Notes under the pieces: model-generated
The model's input: only the letters and a program-made list of their open reading frames with translations
The model's database searches: none
What the model was told of the DNA's origin: nothing
Program-made: the position numbers and the translations under genes
Shown here: positions 55,501 through 63,881 of the stretch, one piece after another
Position numbering within the stretch: the first letter of the stretch is position 1
Layout: every line of letters begins with the position of its first letter
Assembly (NCBI RefSeq): GCF_004123675.1
Contig: NZ_CP035417.1
Coordinates: 1,045,501-1,109,500, forward strand
Origin: Leisingera sp. NJS204
Lineage (GTDB): Bacteria > Pseudomonadota > Alphaproteobacteria > Rhodobacterales > Rhodobacteraceae
Reading direction: 5' to 3'
DNA length: 64,000 nt

Positions 55501-55774
55501 AGCTGTCGCCGAAAAAGGAAAACCCCCTCACGTCACTGGCTCCGGGCACAGAAAGCATGGCAGTGGCAATGGGGTAAGTGACCTGATCTTCAACGACCTG
55601 GGGGGCTTGCCCGGCATAAGGCGTGCGGACAATGACCTGAACATCCGACAAGTCGGGAATAGCATCTACGGGAGTTTCGCGGACCGCCCAGACACCGATC
55701 ACGCCCATCATGACTGCAAGTGCTAGAACTACGAAGCGATTTGCAACAGAAGCCCGTATTACAGAAGCGATCAT
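52595..55774 (-). CDS. cusA: Copper/silver RND efflux pump, inner-membrane subunit CusA
   Basis: This 1059-residue RND transporter has twelve predicted membrane helices and two large periplasmic loops, and is close in length to E. coli CusA. Recognisable family motifs are [25 protein letters not shown] at the N-terminus, [62 protein letters not shown] in the first repeat, and [22 protein letters not shown] in the second. HME-type pumps use proton flow to expel Cu(I) or Ag(I) with CusB and an outer-membrane channel. No cusC-like gene lies in the window. It overlaps the upstream adaptor gene by four bases. Confidence 0.93.
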   Translation of the reverse strand: [1059 protein letters not shown]

Positions 55775-57972
55775 TGAGTCACCTCAACCGGCTTTGTGCC
55801 TACCAGGGTCATTGAGAAGTCTGCATTCTGGGTGAAAAGCAGAGTCACTTCTTGTCCATCCGGCAATCCAGTTAAGTCGAGGGCTGGATCAATCGAGAAG
55901 TCCATGGTCATTCCCGGCATGCCAATCTGCGTCACTGGACCGTGGGTGATGTTCACCGTCCGCGTTGCGGAGTCGACACTATTGATCTTGCCCAACACCT
56001 CCATCGGCGGTGAGACCGTTTCCACCCCGGTGAGCACCAGGGTCATGCCGTCCGGCCGCGCAAAGGTCAGCGCCAATTCTTTGCCGACCGGAAGGCTGGT
56101 AATCTCCAGCTCTTCACCCACTTGGAAATTCATGGTCATGTCTGGCATGCCAATTTCCATGATAGGGCCGTGAGTTATCGTGACCATGCGGGTTTCCGCG
56201 TCGACCTGGTCAATGGTTCCTGAAACGAGAACCTCTGAAGCTCCCTCGGAGGTGTTTGGCTCATTGGTCTCTGGAGGTGTGTCTGCAATGGGCTGGAAGC
56301 CTGCAGCCCGGACAGCGGTAATGGTGAACATCCCGTCATCACTTTTTGAGAGATCGAACTCGACTGGCACATCCAGGGGTACTTCGGCAGTGTCTAGGCC
56401 TGCCACTGGCATATCCATTTGCATTGCAGGCCAGCCGAGTTCCGGAATAGGTTCATGTGAGAGCGACAGCTTTCCGTCCGTTGTCACGCCACTCACAATG
56501 CCGGTGCCTGTGGCAGCAACACTGTCGTCTGGACCAAGCTCAATGAGCCCGAGCAGGCCATCTGCTCCACGAGACAGCCGAAACGACACCTGTTGACCTT
56601 CAGCCAAACGCGAAAGAGAAACATCAGCCCGGATCGGGAAACTAGACGTCATTTCCGGCCAGTCGAGGCTGTCCAGGGCTCCGTGCCGGATCTGTGCGGT
56701 CCGGGCCTCAGGATCCAGCGCAGCCAGCTCGCCTGACCCACGTGCAGGGGCCTCGTCAGTCGGCGCCATGCGCATGAGCCCGGCGCTCAGTGCGCTTTCG
56801 CTGTCGATCAGGAATTGGGCCGAGGCAACAACCTCTTCCCCCGGCGCCAGCCCTTGTGCGACTTCTGTCCGCCCGCCGCCGCCGAAATTGTCACGCAGCC
56901 CCGCGGTGATGAGACGGGGTTTGAAAGTGCCGTCGCCGGTTTTCAGTATCACCCGTTCTGCGGCGCCGGTTCGGATAACAGCCTCGGTCGGGACCGTGAG
57001 CGCCATGCGGTTTTCTGACGGGATCAGGCTGACCGTGCCGAACATGTTCGGGCGTAGCAGCATGTCGGAGTTGTCAAATTGCAAGCGAACGGGAAGAGTC
57101 CGGGTTACTGCGTCAAGTTCAGGGTAGATGTAGTCAACTGAACCTTTGAAAACACGGCCGGGCAGATGCTCGAAACGCGCTTCAGCAAGCATATTGTCAG
57201 TCAGCTTTGCAATGTCGCGCTCAAAAACATCGACAATTAGCCAAACGGTTGAAAGCTCTGTCAGCGATGCAGCGCGTGTACCGGGCTGCAGAAACATTCC
57301 GTCCGCAGCCTCAAGTGAAATCACAACGCCGTCCTGAGGAGCCTCGACTTCAATGTTGCGCTCGGGAATGCCGCTGGTTGCAATACGCTCGATTTGCCTG
57401 TCAGACATGCCGTGACTGCGTAGTTTGTTACGGGCAGCATCAATGATCTGAGGGTTTCCCGCCTCAATGGCGCGAACCAGATCACCGGCTGACGAGCCGA
57501 TCTGAGGAGAGAACATCTCAAACAAGACATCGCCCTTTTGAACGGGGTCTCCAACAGCGCGCACATTCAGCATTTCGATCCAACCGTCCACGCGAGTGTG
57601 AACATGGCTTGTCCGGTGCTCGTCATAGCCGACGAAACCAACGGTTTCGATCTTGCCGGAAACCTCGGACATGCGTGAAATCGCGGTACGGACGCCAATG
57701 GCGTTAATCTCTGCCGCAGATAGCTGCACTTCTGCAGGATCGCCGGAAGGCTCTTGGCCTGCATATACAGGGACAAGATCCATGCCCATGGGGGACTTAC
57801 CCGGCCCCGGTTGCCGGAATTTCGGATCCATCGGTGCAACCCAATACAAGATTTCGGCCTCGTTTGCCCCGGTCATTGACGACGGGTTGAGGAAAAGTCT
57901 TTCGAGAGAGATGCCTCCAGCAACCCCTGCAGCAAGCGCAAGAATACCGAGAGCTAAATAGCGTCCACGCAT
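55771..57972 (-). CDS. cusB: RND efflux adaptor CusB with four C-terminal CusF-like domains
   Basis: This 733-residue protein is much longer than ordinary CusB (about 400). It begins with a signal anchor, then a heavy-metal-binding domain (YWVAPMDPKFRQPGPGKSPMGMDL, about 43-66), then the membrane-fusion core (about 80-400). Four CusF-like repeats follow: D1 418-480 (degenerate: H430, W438, M441), D2 490-553 (H506, W514, M517, M519), D3 582-648 (H601, M609, M612, M614) and D4 658-724 (H677, M685, M688, M690). In D3 and D4 the capping Trp is Met. The ATG at 57972 has GAGG at good distance; the alternative at 57999 adds nine residues. First gene of the cus operon. Confidence 0.88.
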   Translation of the reverse strand: MRGRYLALGILALAAGVAGGISLERLFLNPSSMTGANEAEILYWVAPMDPKFRQPGPGKSPMGMDLVPVYAGQEPSGDPAEVQLSAAEINAIGVRTAISRMSEVSGKIETVGFVGYDEHRTSHVHTRVDGWIEMLNVRAVGDPVQKGDVLFEMFSPQIGSSAGDLVRAIEAGNPQIIDAARNKLRSHGMSDRQIERIATSGIPERNIEVEAPQDGVVISLEAADGMFLQPGTRAASLTELSTVWLIVDVFERDIAKLTDNMLAEARFEHLPGRVFKGSVDYIYPELDAVTRTLPVRLQFDNSDMLLRPNMFGTVSLIPSENRMALTVPTEAVIRTGAAERVILKTGDGTFKPRLITAGLRDNFGGGGRTEVAQGLAPGEEVVASAQFLIDSESALSAGLMRMAPTDEAPARGSGELAALDPEARTAQIRHGALDSLDWPEMTSSFPIRADVSLSRLAEGQQVSFRLSRGADGLLGLIELGPDDSVAATGTGIVSGVTTDGKLSLSHEPIPELGWPAMQMDMPVAGLDTAEVPLDVPVEFDLSKSDDGMFTITAVRAAGFQPIADTPPETNEPNTSEGASEVLVSGTIDQVDAETRMVTITHGPIMEIGMPDMTMNFQVGEELEITSLPVGKELALTFARPDGMTLVLTGVETVSPPMEVLGKINSVDSATRTVNITHGPVTQIGMPGMTMDFSIDPALDLTGLPDGQEVTLLFTQNADFSMTLVGTKPVEVTQ

Positions 57973-58058
57973 GGAAAACCTCGTTTTGGCTTGCGACATG
58001 CAAGCCTTGTCTGATCAGAAACAGATGGCGCACTCGATTGAGCGCCAAGCGGATTCAA

Positions 58059-58481
58059 TCAGATTGAACGGGGAGGACGATCATGCGGGAGCTCTGACCT
58101 GGAAAATACTCCAGCCGAGCTCGCTATCACGAGTTGAACAGATACCAGGCGGCGCTCAACAGACAGAATTGGTGCTGCGTTGAATTCATGAAAACAGCAG
58201 ACAGCCACTGAACAAGTGGCATTCCGTTCTTCACCAAGGGTTTCACAGTCGCCATTTTGATGGTGCCCGTGCTGCATTCGTTTTGCCACTTTGTGCAAAG
58301 TGCAATTCTCGTGCTGTGCGTCAGAAACAGCTAGGGTGGTTTTTGCGGGAGGCGATGCGTGAGCAGAAATTGCTGCAAGCGTGTTCAGGAAAACCACAGC
58401 AACAAGGATGGTTGACGCAACGGTGCGTATCAACCGACCAAAGTCACTCCTGAACCCAGTAACTGCCATAGCGTGGCACAT
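58059..58481 (-). CDS. Small exported Cys/His-rich protein
   Basis: This protein is about 140 residues from the internal Met at 58481 (the frame is open to 58658). It has a probable signal peptide (TVASTILVAVVFLNTLAAISAHA), then a Cys/His-rich segment (HENCTLHKVAKRMQHGHHQNGDC, then CSVAVCCFHEF) and a C-terminus ending PHDRPPRS. This layout resembles small exported proteins of the DUF2946/CopL kind often found with copper genes. It lies upstream of cusB on the same strand (87 bases) and is divergent from a second such gene, so metal binding or sensing in the periplasm is a reasonable guess. Confidence 0.5.
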   Translation of the reverse strand: MCHAMAVTGFRSDFGRLIRTVASTILVAVVFLNTLAAISAHASPPAKTTLAVSDAQHENCTLHKVAKRMQHGHHQNGDCETLGEERNATCSVAVCCFHEFNAAPILSVERRLVSVQLVIASSAGVFSRSELPHDRPPRSI

Positions 58482-58816
58482 AATGAAAATTTTCTTCGGC
58501 GCAACCCCTCCCCGTGCGAAATGAAGGCCTCCAGGTTCCTTAGTTCTGAGCTGATAATACTGGAGTAATTCATTGGGCGCGTTGTCTCCCAAGCCTAGGC
58601 AATCGCTTCCCTGCACATCATCTAGGCTCTCTTCAGCAGTTCGTCTTCTTAGAAACACTGATGATCGCTCTCTGCTCAGAAAGGCCGCAAAGGTACTGAA
58701 CGTTTTGTGGCGAACTGACGAAAGCGCACCCGGTTCGCAAATGTATCAAAACGTATCCTTGAGTTGGAGACCCGCACTGGCTAGCTAGATAGAGCGAAAG
58801 CAAACGGAGCTGTTTC
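58482..58816. other. Divergent intergenic region between the two copper units
   Basis: These 335 bases separate two divergent small exported-protein genes and should contain the promoters of the cus (minus) and cop (plus) units. I see no clear CueR- or CsoR-type dyad and no intact gene. Confidence 0.4.
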
Positions 58817-59140
58817 ATGCGCTCAAAAGCGGGAAAATTGTGGACATCGTTGACGCTGGTATTGTTGCTGGCGCTGTCCGCGTTTTTCGCGCCCCTGACT
58901 GCAGAAGTAGACAATCGGGCTGAAGCTGTTCCTGTTGCCCAGCATGAAACGGCAGACGGGCACAGCCATTCCAGCCCTGGCCTATGCCACAAGGCTGCGG
59001 CCTGTGAGGTGCCGGTTGCACTGCAGCCCTGTCAGCAAGTTTCCATCACCGAAAAAGCAGGAAAGCTGGCGGTCGCCCTGAATGATTCCGGCTTGGCTTC
59101 TGTGGCGCCTGAAGCGCACCTTCCACCTCCCAAAACGTGA
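58817..59140 (+). CDS. Small exported Cys/His-rich protein (CopL/DUF2946-like)
   Basis: This 107-residue protein has a clear signal peptide (LWTSLTLVLLLALSAFFAPLTA, cleaved near residue 29), then a His-rich segment QHETADGHSHSSPGLCHKAAACE and a later CQQ cysteine, ending HLPPPKT. The ATG at 58817 has GGAG at good distance. It is the first gene of the plus-strand cop run, 178 bases before copA. Its divergent neighbour (58059-58481) shares the signal peptide / Cys-His / Pro-Pro-basic layout, so the two may be distant paralogues. A role in copper binding or copper-responsive expression is inferred. Confidence 0.6.
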   Translation: MRSKAGKLWTSLTLVLLLALSAFFAPLTAEVDNRAEAVPVAQHETADGHSHSSPGLCHKAAACEVPVALQPCQQVSITEKAGKLAVALNDSGLASVAPEAHLPPPKT

Positions 59141-59196
59141 TCCCAAGCACCTGAGCCCACTACTTGCCATTCCCTTCGCTTGAGAACTGCAGAAGC

Positions 59197-59208
59197 GTGC
59201 AATTGCAC
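59197..59208. promoter_or_regulatory. Palindrome upstream of copA
   Basis: GTGCAATTGCAC is a perfect 12-bp palindrome 110 bases before the copA start. It could be an operator for a copper-responsive regulator, but it matches no consensus I can name. Confidence 0.25.
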
Positions 59209-59318
59209 CGTTCTATGAGTGAATGCTGCTTCGGGTGATCCTAGCGAGTAAGAAGCTGCGCTTGCGGATGCCTGCAGGGGCCAACTGATCAACATCTCAA
59301 CAGACCAAAGGACTGACG

Positions 59319-61151
59319 ATGCCACCCATCGCACCTTGGCGCGCGGCCGTTGCCGGCGCCGCCCTTGCCCTGTCCGCGGCTGCCGCCGCCCAGGCCGCGA
59401 CCTATGACATCACCGTGGACAAGATCCGCATTAACGCCGGGGACTTCCGCAAGTCTGGTGTCGGCTACAACAACAGCCAGACCCCGACCATCCTGCGCTT
59501 TAGGGAAGGCGAGGAGGTCACGTTGAACGTGACCAACAACCTGCGCGAAGACACCTCGATTCACTGGCACGGGCTGATCCTGCCGTTTGACCAGGACGGG
59601 GTGCCGAAGATCAGCTTCGACGGCATCAAGCCGGGCGAGACCTTCACCTATAAATTTCCGATCGTGCAGGCGGGCACTTATTGGTTCCACAGCCATTCCG
59701 GGTTCCAGGAGCCGGACGGGGCCTATGGCGCCATCGTTATCGAGCCGAAACGCGGCGAAACGGTGCGGGCGGACCGCGACTATATAGTGCAGCTGACTGA
59801 TACACATCCGCACCGCGGCAAGCGGATCATGCGGAACCTCAAAATGTCGGCGGATTACTACAACCGCTCGCAGCGCACGCTGCAGGACTTGATCCAGGAT
59901 TCCGGCAGCATGGGGCTGAAAGCGGCGCTGGAAGACCGCAAGATGTGGGGCCGGATGCGAATGATGCCGACCGACATTGAGGACGTTCAGGGCTTTGCTC
60001 CGATGATCAATGGCCAGAGCACCGCGCAGAACTGGACTGGCCTGTTTAAGCCAGGCGAGAAAGTCCGGCTGCGGTTGATCAACTCGTCTGCGATGGCCTA
60101 TTTCGATGTGCGGATTCCCGGTCTGAAAATGACCGTGGTGCAGGCAGACGGCAATGACGTGAAGCCAGTCGCAGTGGATGAGCTCCGTATCGCGGTGGCT
60201 GAGACCTATGACGTGATTGTACAGCCCCGGGAAAACCGGCCCTACAGCATTGTCGCGGAATCCATGGGCCGCACCGCGATGGTGCGCGGCACCCTGGCGC
60301 CGCGCGAGGGGCTGGTCGGACCGGTCCCCGAAATGCGCCCCAAGCCGCGGCTAACTATGGCCGATATGGCCGGCATGATGGGTGACATGGGCATGGAAGG
60401 CCATGTGATGCGCAGCGACACCGGCATGTCGGACAGTGTCATGATGATGCCGGGCATGGATCACAGCCAGCACGAGATGCCGGCCGCCTCTGACAGCCCG
60501 TCCATGGCCGGAATGGACCATGGCCAGCACAACATGGCTGCGCCGACCAAAGCTGAACCGATGGCTGAAATGGACCATAGCCAGCACAATATGAGCGGGG
60601 CCAAGAAATCCAAAGGCGGCGCAATGGCCGGGATGAACCACGACGGGCATCAAATGATGATGGCTGGCGAACAGGAAGGCTTTTACGCGGCGGGCAGCGG
60701 GCTGACTCCCAGCGCGGCAAACGGTGGAAAATTCCTGTCCTATGAAGATCTCAGCGCCCGCCGGCCGTTCTATAGGGACCGTCCGGCGACACGGGAGATC
60801 GAGCTGCGCCTCACTGGCAACATGGAGCGCTACATCTGGTCGATCAACGGCAAGAAGCTGTCCGAGGCCGAGCCGCTGCGGCTGAAGTACGGCGAACGGG
60901 TCCGGTTCAAATTCGTCAATGAAACCATGATGGCCCACCCGATGCACCTGCACGGCATGTGGACGATTCTGGATACCGGCAAAGGCCGCAGGGATCCCAT
61001 CAAGCACACCGTCAGCATCGCGCCAGGCACCACCGTCTACACCGAAACCGAAGTCGATGCGACTGGCCAGTGGGCCTTCCACTGCCACCTCTCCTACCAC
61101 GCCGACGCGGGCATGTTCCGCAAAGTAATCGTCGAAGGCGGCCCGGCTTGA
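59319..61151 (+). CDS. copA: Multicopper oxidase CopA
   Basis: This 610-residue periplasmic multicopper oxidase of the CopA type has a signal peptide (residues 1-27) and three cupredoxin domains. The copper ligands are all present: H82-W-H84-G, H124-S-H126, H540-P-M-H543-L-H545 and H588-C589-H590-x3-H594-x4-M599. Between domains 2 and 3 (about 350-445) lies a Met/His-rich segment with repeats MDHSQH, MDHGQH, MDHSQH and MNHDGH, typical of CopA copper binding. It probably oxidises Cu(I) and sequesters Cu(II) in the periplasm. GGACTG lies just before ATG 59319. copB follows after 28 bases. Confidence 0.92.
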   Translation: MPPIAPWRAAVAGAALALSAAAAAQAATYDITVDKIRINAGDFRKSGVGYNNSQTPTILRFREGEEVTLNVTNNLREDTSIHWHGLILPFDQDGVPKISFDGIKPGETFTYKFPIVQAGTYWFHSHSGFQEPDGAYGAIVIEPKRGETVRADRDYIVQLTDTHPHRGKRIMRNLKMSADYYNRSQRTLQDLIQDSGSMGLKAALEDRKMWGRMRMMPTDIEDVQGFAPMINGQSTAQNWTGLFKPGEKVRLRLINSSAMAYFDVRIPGLKMTVVQADGNDVKPVAVDELRIAVAETYDVIVQPRENRPYSIVAESMGRTAMVRGTLAPREGLVGPVPEMRPKPRLTMADMAGMMGDMGMEGHVMRSDTGMSDSVMMMPGMDHSQHEMPAASDSPSMAGMDHGQHNMAAPTKAEPMAEMDHSQHNMSGAKKSKGGAMAGMNHDGHQMMMAGEQEGFYAAGSGLTPSAANGGKFLSYEDLSARRPFYRDRPATREIELRLTGNMERYIWSINGKKLSEAEPLRLKYGERVRFKFVNETMMAHPMHLHGMWTILDTGKGRRDPIKHTVSIAPGTTVYTETEVDATGQWAFHCHLSYHADAGMFRKVIVEGGPA

Positions 61152-61179
61152 CCCTGCAAGATCAGAAAGAGACGCAAAC

Positions 61180-61887
61180 ATGAGCAAAACACGCAACGCG
61201 GCCTTTGCCGCGGCCGGCGCGGCGGCACTTTGGTCCGCCCCTGCCGGAGCAGAGCAGCAGATCTACGGCTTTCAGGCAGAGCAGCTGGAATACCGGAAAA
61301 GCGACGGCGCGGACACGTTCGTCTGGGATTTCGACGCCCTGATCGGCAACGATGAGCTGAAGCTTGTCTGGCGCAGTGAAGGCGAGCGGATTCAGGGCGC
61401 AGGCGGGTTCGAGGCCCTGGAAAACCAACTGCGGCTGCAGTTCCCGGTTTCCACCTTCTTTGATGCGGTGGCCGGGGTGCAAGCCAGCATGCCGGAAGGT
61501 CTTCCGGACCGCTACAATGCGGTTCTGGGCCTCAAAGGGCTGGCGCCGCAGTGGTTCGAAATCGACGCCGACCTGTACCTCTCGGACAACTCATTCTTCC
61601 GGTTCGAGGGCGAGTATGAGGCTGCGCTGACCAACCGCCTGATCCTGTCTCCGAACCTCGAGCTGACAGTGCCGCTGCAGGATGATCCAGCCTACGATCA
61701 AGCGGCTGGCGGCGCCACGGTCGAAGCCGGGCTTCGGCTGAGCTACGACCTGATCGACCGGGCGGTCTCTCCCTACATCGGCGTCAACTACGAGGAATCC
61801 TTTGGCGGCACAGCGGATCTGCTGCGCGCCAGCGATGAAGAGAACGGCGTGTTCTCAGTCGTCTTCGGGACCAGACTAATGTTCTGA
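61180..61887 (+). CDS. copB: Copper resistance protein B (outer membrane)
   Basis: This 235-residue protein has a signal peptide (residues 1-25, AAFAAAGAAALWSAPAGA) and the CopB family body: the N-terminal YGFQAEQLEYRKSDGADTFVWDFDALIG, then alternating amphipathic beta-strands ending in VVFGTRLMF, with the terminal Phe typical of outer-membrane beta-barrels. CopB lacks the Met-rich N-terminal stretch of the Pseudomonas protein. It lies 28 bases after copA and belongs to the same transcript. Confidence 0.9.
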   Translation: MSKTRNAAFAAAGAAALWSAPAGAEQQIYGFQAEQLEYRKSDGADTFVWDFDALIGNDELKLVWRSEGERIQGAGGFEALENQLRLQFPVSTFFDAVAGVQASMPEGLPDRYNAVLGLKGLAPQWFEIDADLYLSDNSFFRFEGEYEAALTNRLILSPNLELTVPLQDDPAYDQAAGGATVEAGLRLSYDLIDRAVSPYIGVNYEESFGGTADLLRASDEENGVFSVVFGTRLMF

Positions 61888-61991
61888 AGCTACTACGCCC
61901 GGCCGGGTCAGCCTGGCCTGGCTCAAACCCTTCCCGCCACTGTTTCGGCGGCAGAAGGGCAACTCCCCTTCTCTAGATCAAGGAGATACCA

Positions 61992-62486
61992 ATGAAGAAG
62001 CTTTTCCTTTCCGCGGCGCTGGCCGCCCTGGCCAGCACCCCTGTTCTGGCCGGTGTATCAGGCCACGGCGACGGCCATGGCGCCCATGGCAGCCATGGCG
62101 AACAGATGGCGGCCGGCATGCCGGGGAACCGCAGCAAGGTCAACCGCACAGTGAAAGTGATTATGAAGGAAACCGACGACGGCGAGATGATCTTCACGCC
62201 CTCTGCCATGGAGTTCAAGCAGGGCGAAACCATCCGCTTTTTGGTGGTAAATAAAGGCGAACTGGACCACGAATTCGTCCTGGACACGCCGGAGCGCAAC
62301 GCCATGCACAAGCAGGCCATGTCGGAGCAGATGGAAATGCACAACACGCCGAACGCCGTCACCCTGGCCCCCGGCAAGCGCGGCGAAATCATCTGGAACT
62401 TCAGCAATGGCGGAACATTCGAATTCGCCTGCCTGATCCCGGGCCACTATGAATCCGGCATGTACGGCCAGGTTGCAGTCCAATGA
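61992..62486 (+). CDS. Periplasmic cupredoxin
   Basis: This 164-residue protein has a signal peptide (MKKLFLSAALAALASTPVLA, residues 1-20), a His-rich linker (GHGDGHGAHGSHGEQM) and a single type 1 copper domain. The four copper ligands are H93 (ELDHEF), C147 (FACLIPGH), H152 and M157 (ESGMYG). A good ribosome site (AGGAG) precedes the ATG. It lies 105 bases after copB on the same strand and probably carries electrons or copper for the CopA/CopB system. Confidence 0.88.
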   Translation: MKKLFLSAALAALASTPVLAGVSGHGDGHGAHGSHGEQMAAGMPGNRSKVNRTVKVIMKETDDGEMIFTPSAMEFKQGETIRFLVVNKGELDHEFVLDTPERNAMHKQAMSEQMEMHNTPNAVTLAPGKRGEIIWNFSNGGTFEFACLIPGHYESGMYGQVAVQ

Positions 62487-62587
62487 TCTGCTGAGTGCCG
62501 CTGCCTACCCCCTCAGGCAGCAGCACCGCGGCGCGGCAGCTCCAATGGGGCTGCCGCATTTCCCTCTATCTCAGCAGACTTATTTCA

Positions 62588-63817
62588 ATGCCGCCCGAGC
62601 ACAGGTTCCCGCACTACCATTCTTTTGCCCATGAGACCGCGAATTGGCTGGGCTTCAGCTACGGTGAAACCTCTCCGGAATGGGTGCATCCGGCGATGCA
62701 TCTCGTATTGCTGCTGGCCCCGGCTCTGCTGGCAATCTCCGCGGCTACGCTGCTTGGCCGGGCGCTCCATCTGCGGCTTGCGCGTTCCTCCGCTAGCCTG
62801 GTGCCTCCTACGGCCGTGTCCATCGCTGGTCTAGACCGGAACCTAATTACCCACATTGCCCGGACCACGCGCCGGCAGCAGTTTTTCCTGCTGCTTCTGA
62901 GCCTGTCTTTATTGCCTGTGTTGTATCTATCGTTGGAACTGCCCAAGCAGATAGTGAACAACGTATTGAGCAAATCGCACGCACCGCTGAGCCTGTTGGG
63001 ATTTGACCTGACTGCTACACAGCATCTGGCAGTTCTGAGCGGTGTTTTTCTGCTGGCAATCACGCTGAACGGTGTCGGGAAGTACCTGCTGAATGTGCTG
63101 AAAGGGCGGCTTGCCGAACGCTGTCTCAGACGTCTCCGGCTGCTCATCTATTGTCGTTGGCGCAAACAAGCCGGTCACCTGCGAAAAAGCGAGCTTCCGC
63201 AAATTTTGGGGCAGGAAGCAGAGCCGATTGGCGGCTTTGCAGCGGATCTGGTTGCGCTTCCGGTGACCCAGGGCGGAACGTTGCTTACCATCCTGCTGTT
63301 CATGTTCATTCAGGATCCGATCCTTGGTGCTGCAGCGCTGACTATTCTGCCGCTGCAACTGTTTCTGCTGCCCTTTCTGCAGCGGATCTTGAACCGGCTG
63401 AGCCGGGAACGTATTCAAGAGATGCGGAGACTCACCCGCGGTCTAACGGAACAGCTGAACCCGGCGCAGGACCGCCCCAGAGATGTGCTGCTTACAATGG
63501 CCTCGTTGCGGCAGTTGGAGGCGATCCGCAGGCGGATCCACCGAGTGAAGTTCTTTGCCAAGGCGTTGAACAATTTCCTGACCGCGCTGACGCCGTTCCT
63601 CTTCTATTCGCTAGGCGGGTACTTTGTGCTTGAGGAACGCATCACTCTGGGCGCTTTGATCGCGGTATTGGCGGCGCATAAGGATTTCTCAGCTCCGCTC
63701 AAAGAGCTGTTCCGCTTTTACCAGCAGCTCGAAGATACCCGGATACGCTACAAGGAGATCCTGGGGTTTCTGTTGGAACAGCAGCAAGCGGATTTAAAGC
63801 CGGCAGTGAAAAGCTGA
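62588..63817 (+). CDS. ABC exporter transmembrane domain without ATPase
   Basis: This 409-residue protein (ATG 62588; a GTG start at 62495 would add 31 unlikely residues) consists only of an ABC_membrane domain. An N-terminal helix (MHLVLLLAPALLAISAATLLG) precedes the six-helix exporter core, which ends in the conserved FLFYSLGGYFVLEERITLGALIAVLAAHKDFSAPLKELFRFYQQLEDTRIRY region. No nucleotide-binding domain follows: the frame stops at 63817 and the next gene is a cytochrome on the other strand. Relatives carry a C-terminal ATPase, so this is either a naturally separate half, dependent on an ATPase elsewhere, or a truncated gene. It follows the cupredoxin by about 100 bases. Confidence 0.75.
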   Translation: MPPEHRFPHYHSFAHETANWLGFSYGETSPEWVHPAMHLVLLLAPALLAISAATLLGRALHLRLARSSASLVPPTAVSIAGLDRNLITHIARTTRRQQFFLLLLSLSLLPVLYLSLELPKQIVNNVLSKSHAPLSLLGFDLTATQHLAVLSGVFLLAITLNGVGKYLLNVLKGRLAERCLRRLRLLIYCRWRKQAGHLRKSELPQILGQEAEPIGGFAADLVALPVTQGGTLLTILLFMFIQDPILGAAALTILPLQLFLLPFLQRILNRLSRERIQEMRRLTRGLTEQLNPAQDRPRDVLLTMASLRQLEAIRRRIHRVKFFAKALNNFLTALTPFLFYSLGGYFVLEERITLGALIAVLAAHKDFSAPLKELFRFYQQLEDTRIRYKEILGFLLEQQQADLKPAVKS

Positions 63818-63881
63818 CATCCAGCAGCGCTGCTGCCCAGCCTTCTGGCGGAAGAAGCCATGCAAACAAGTCCGTCCGATC

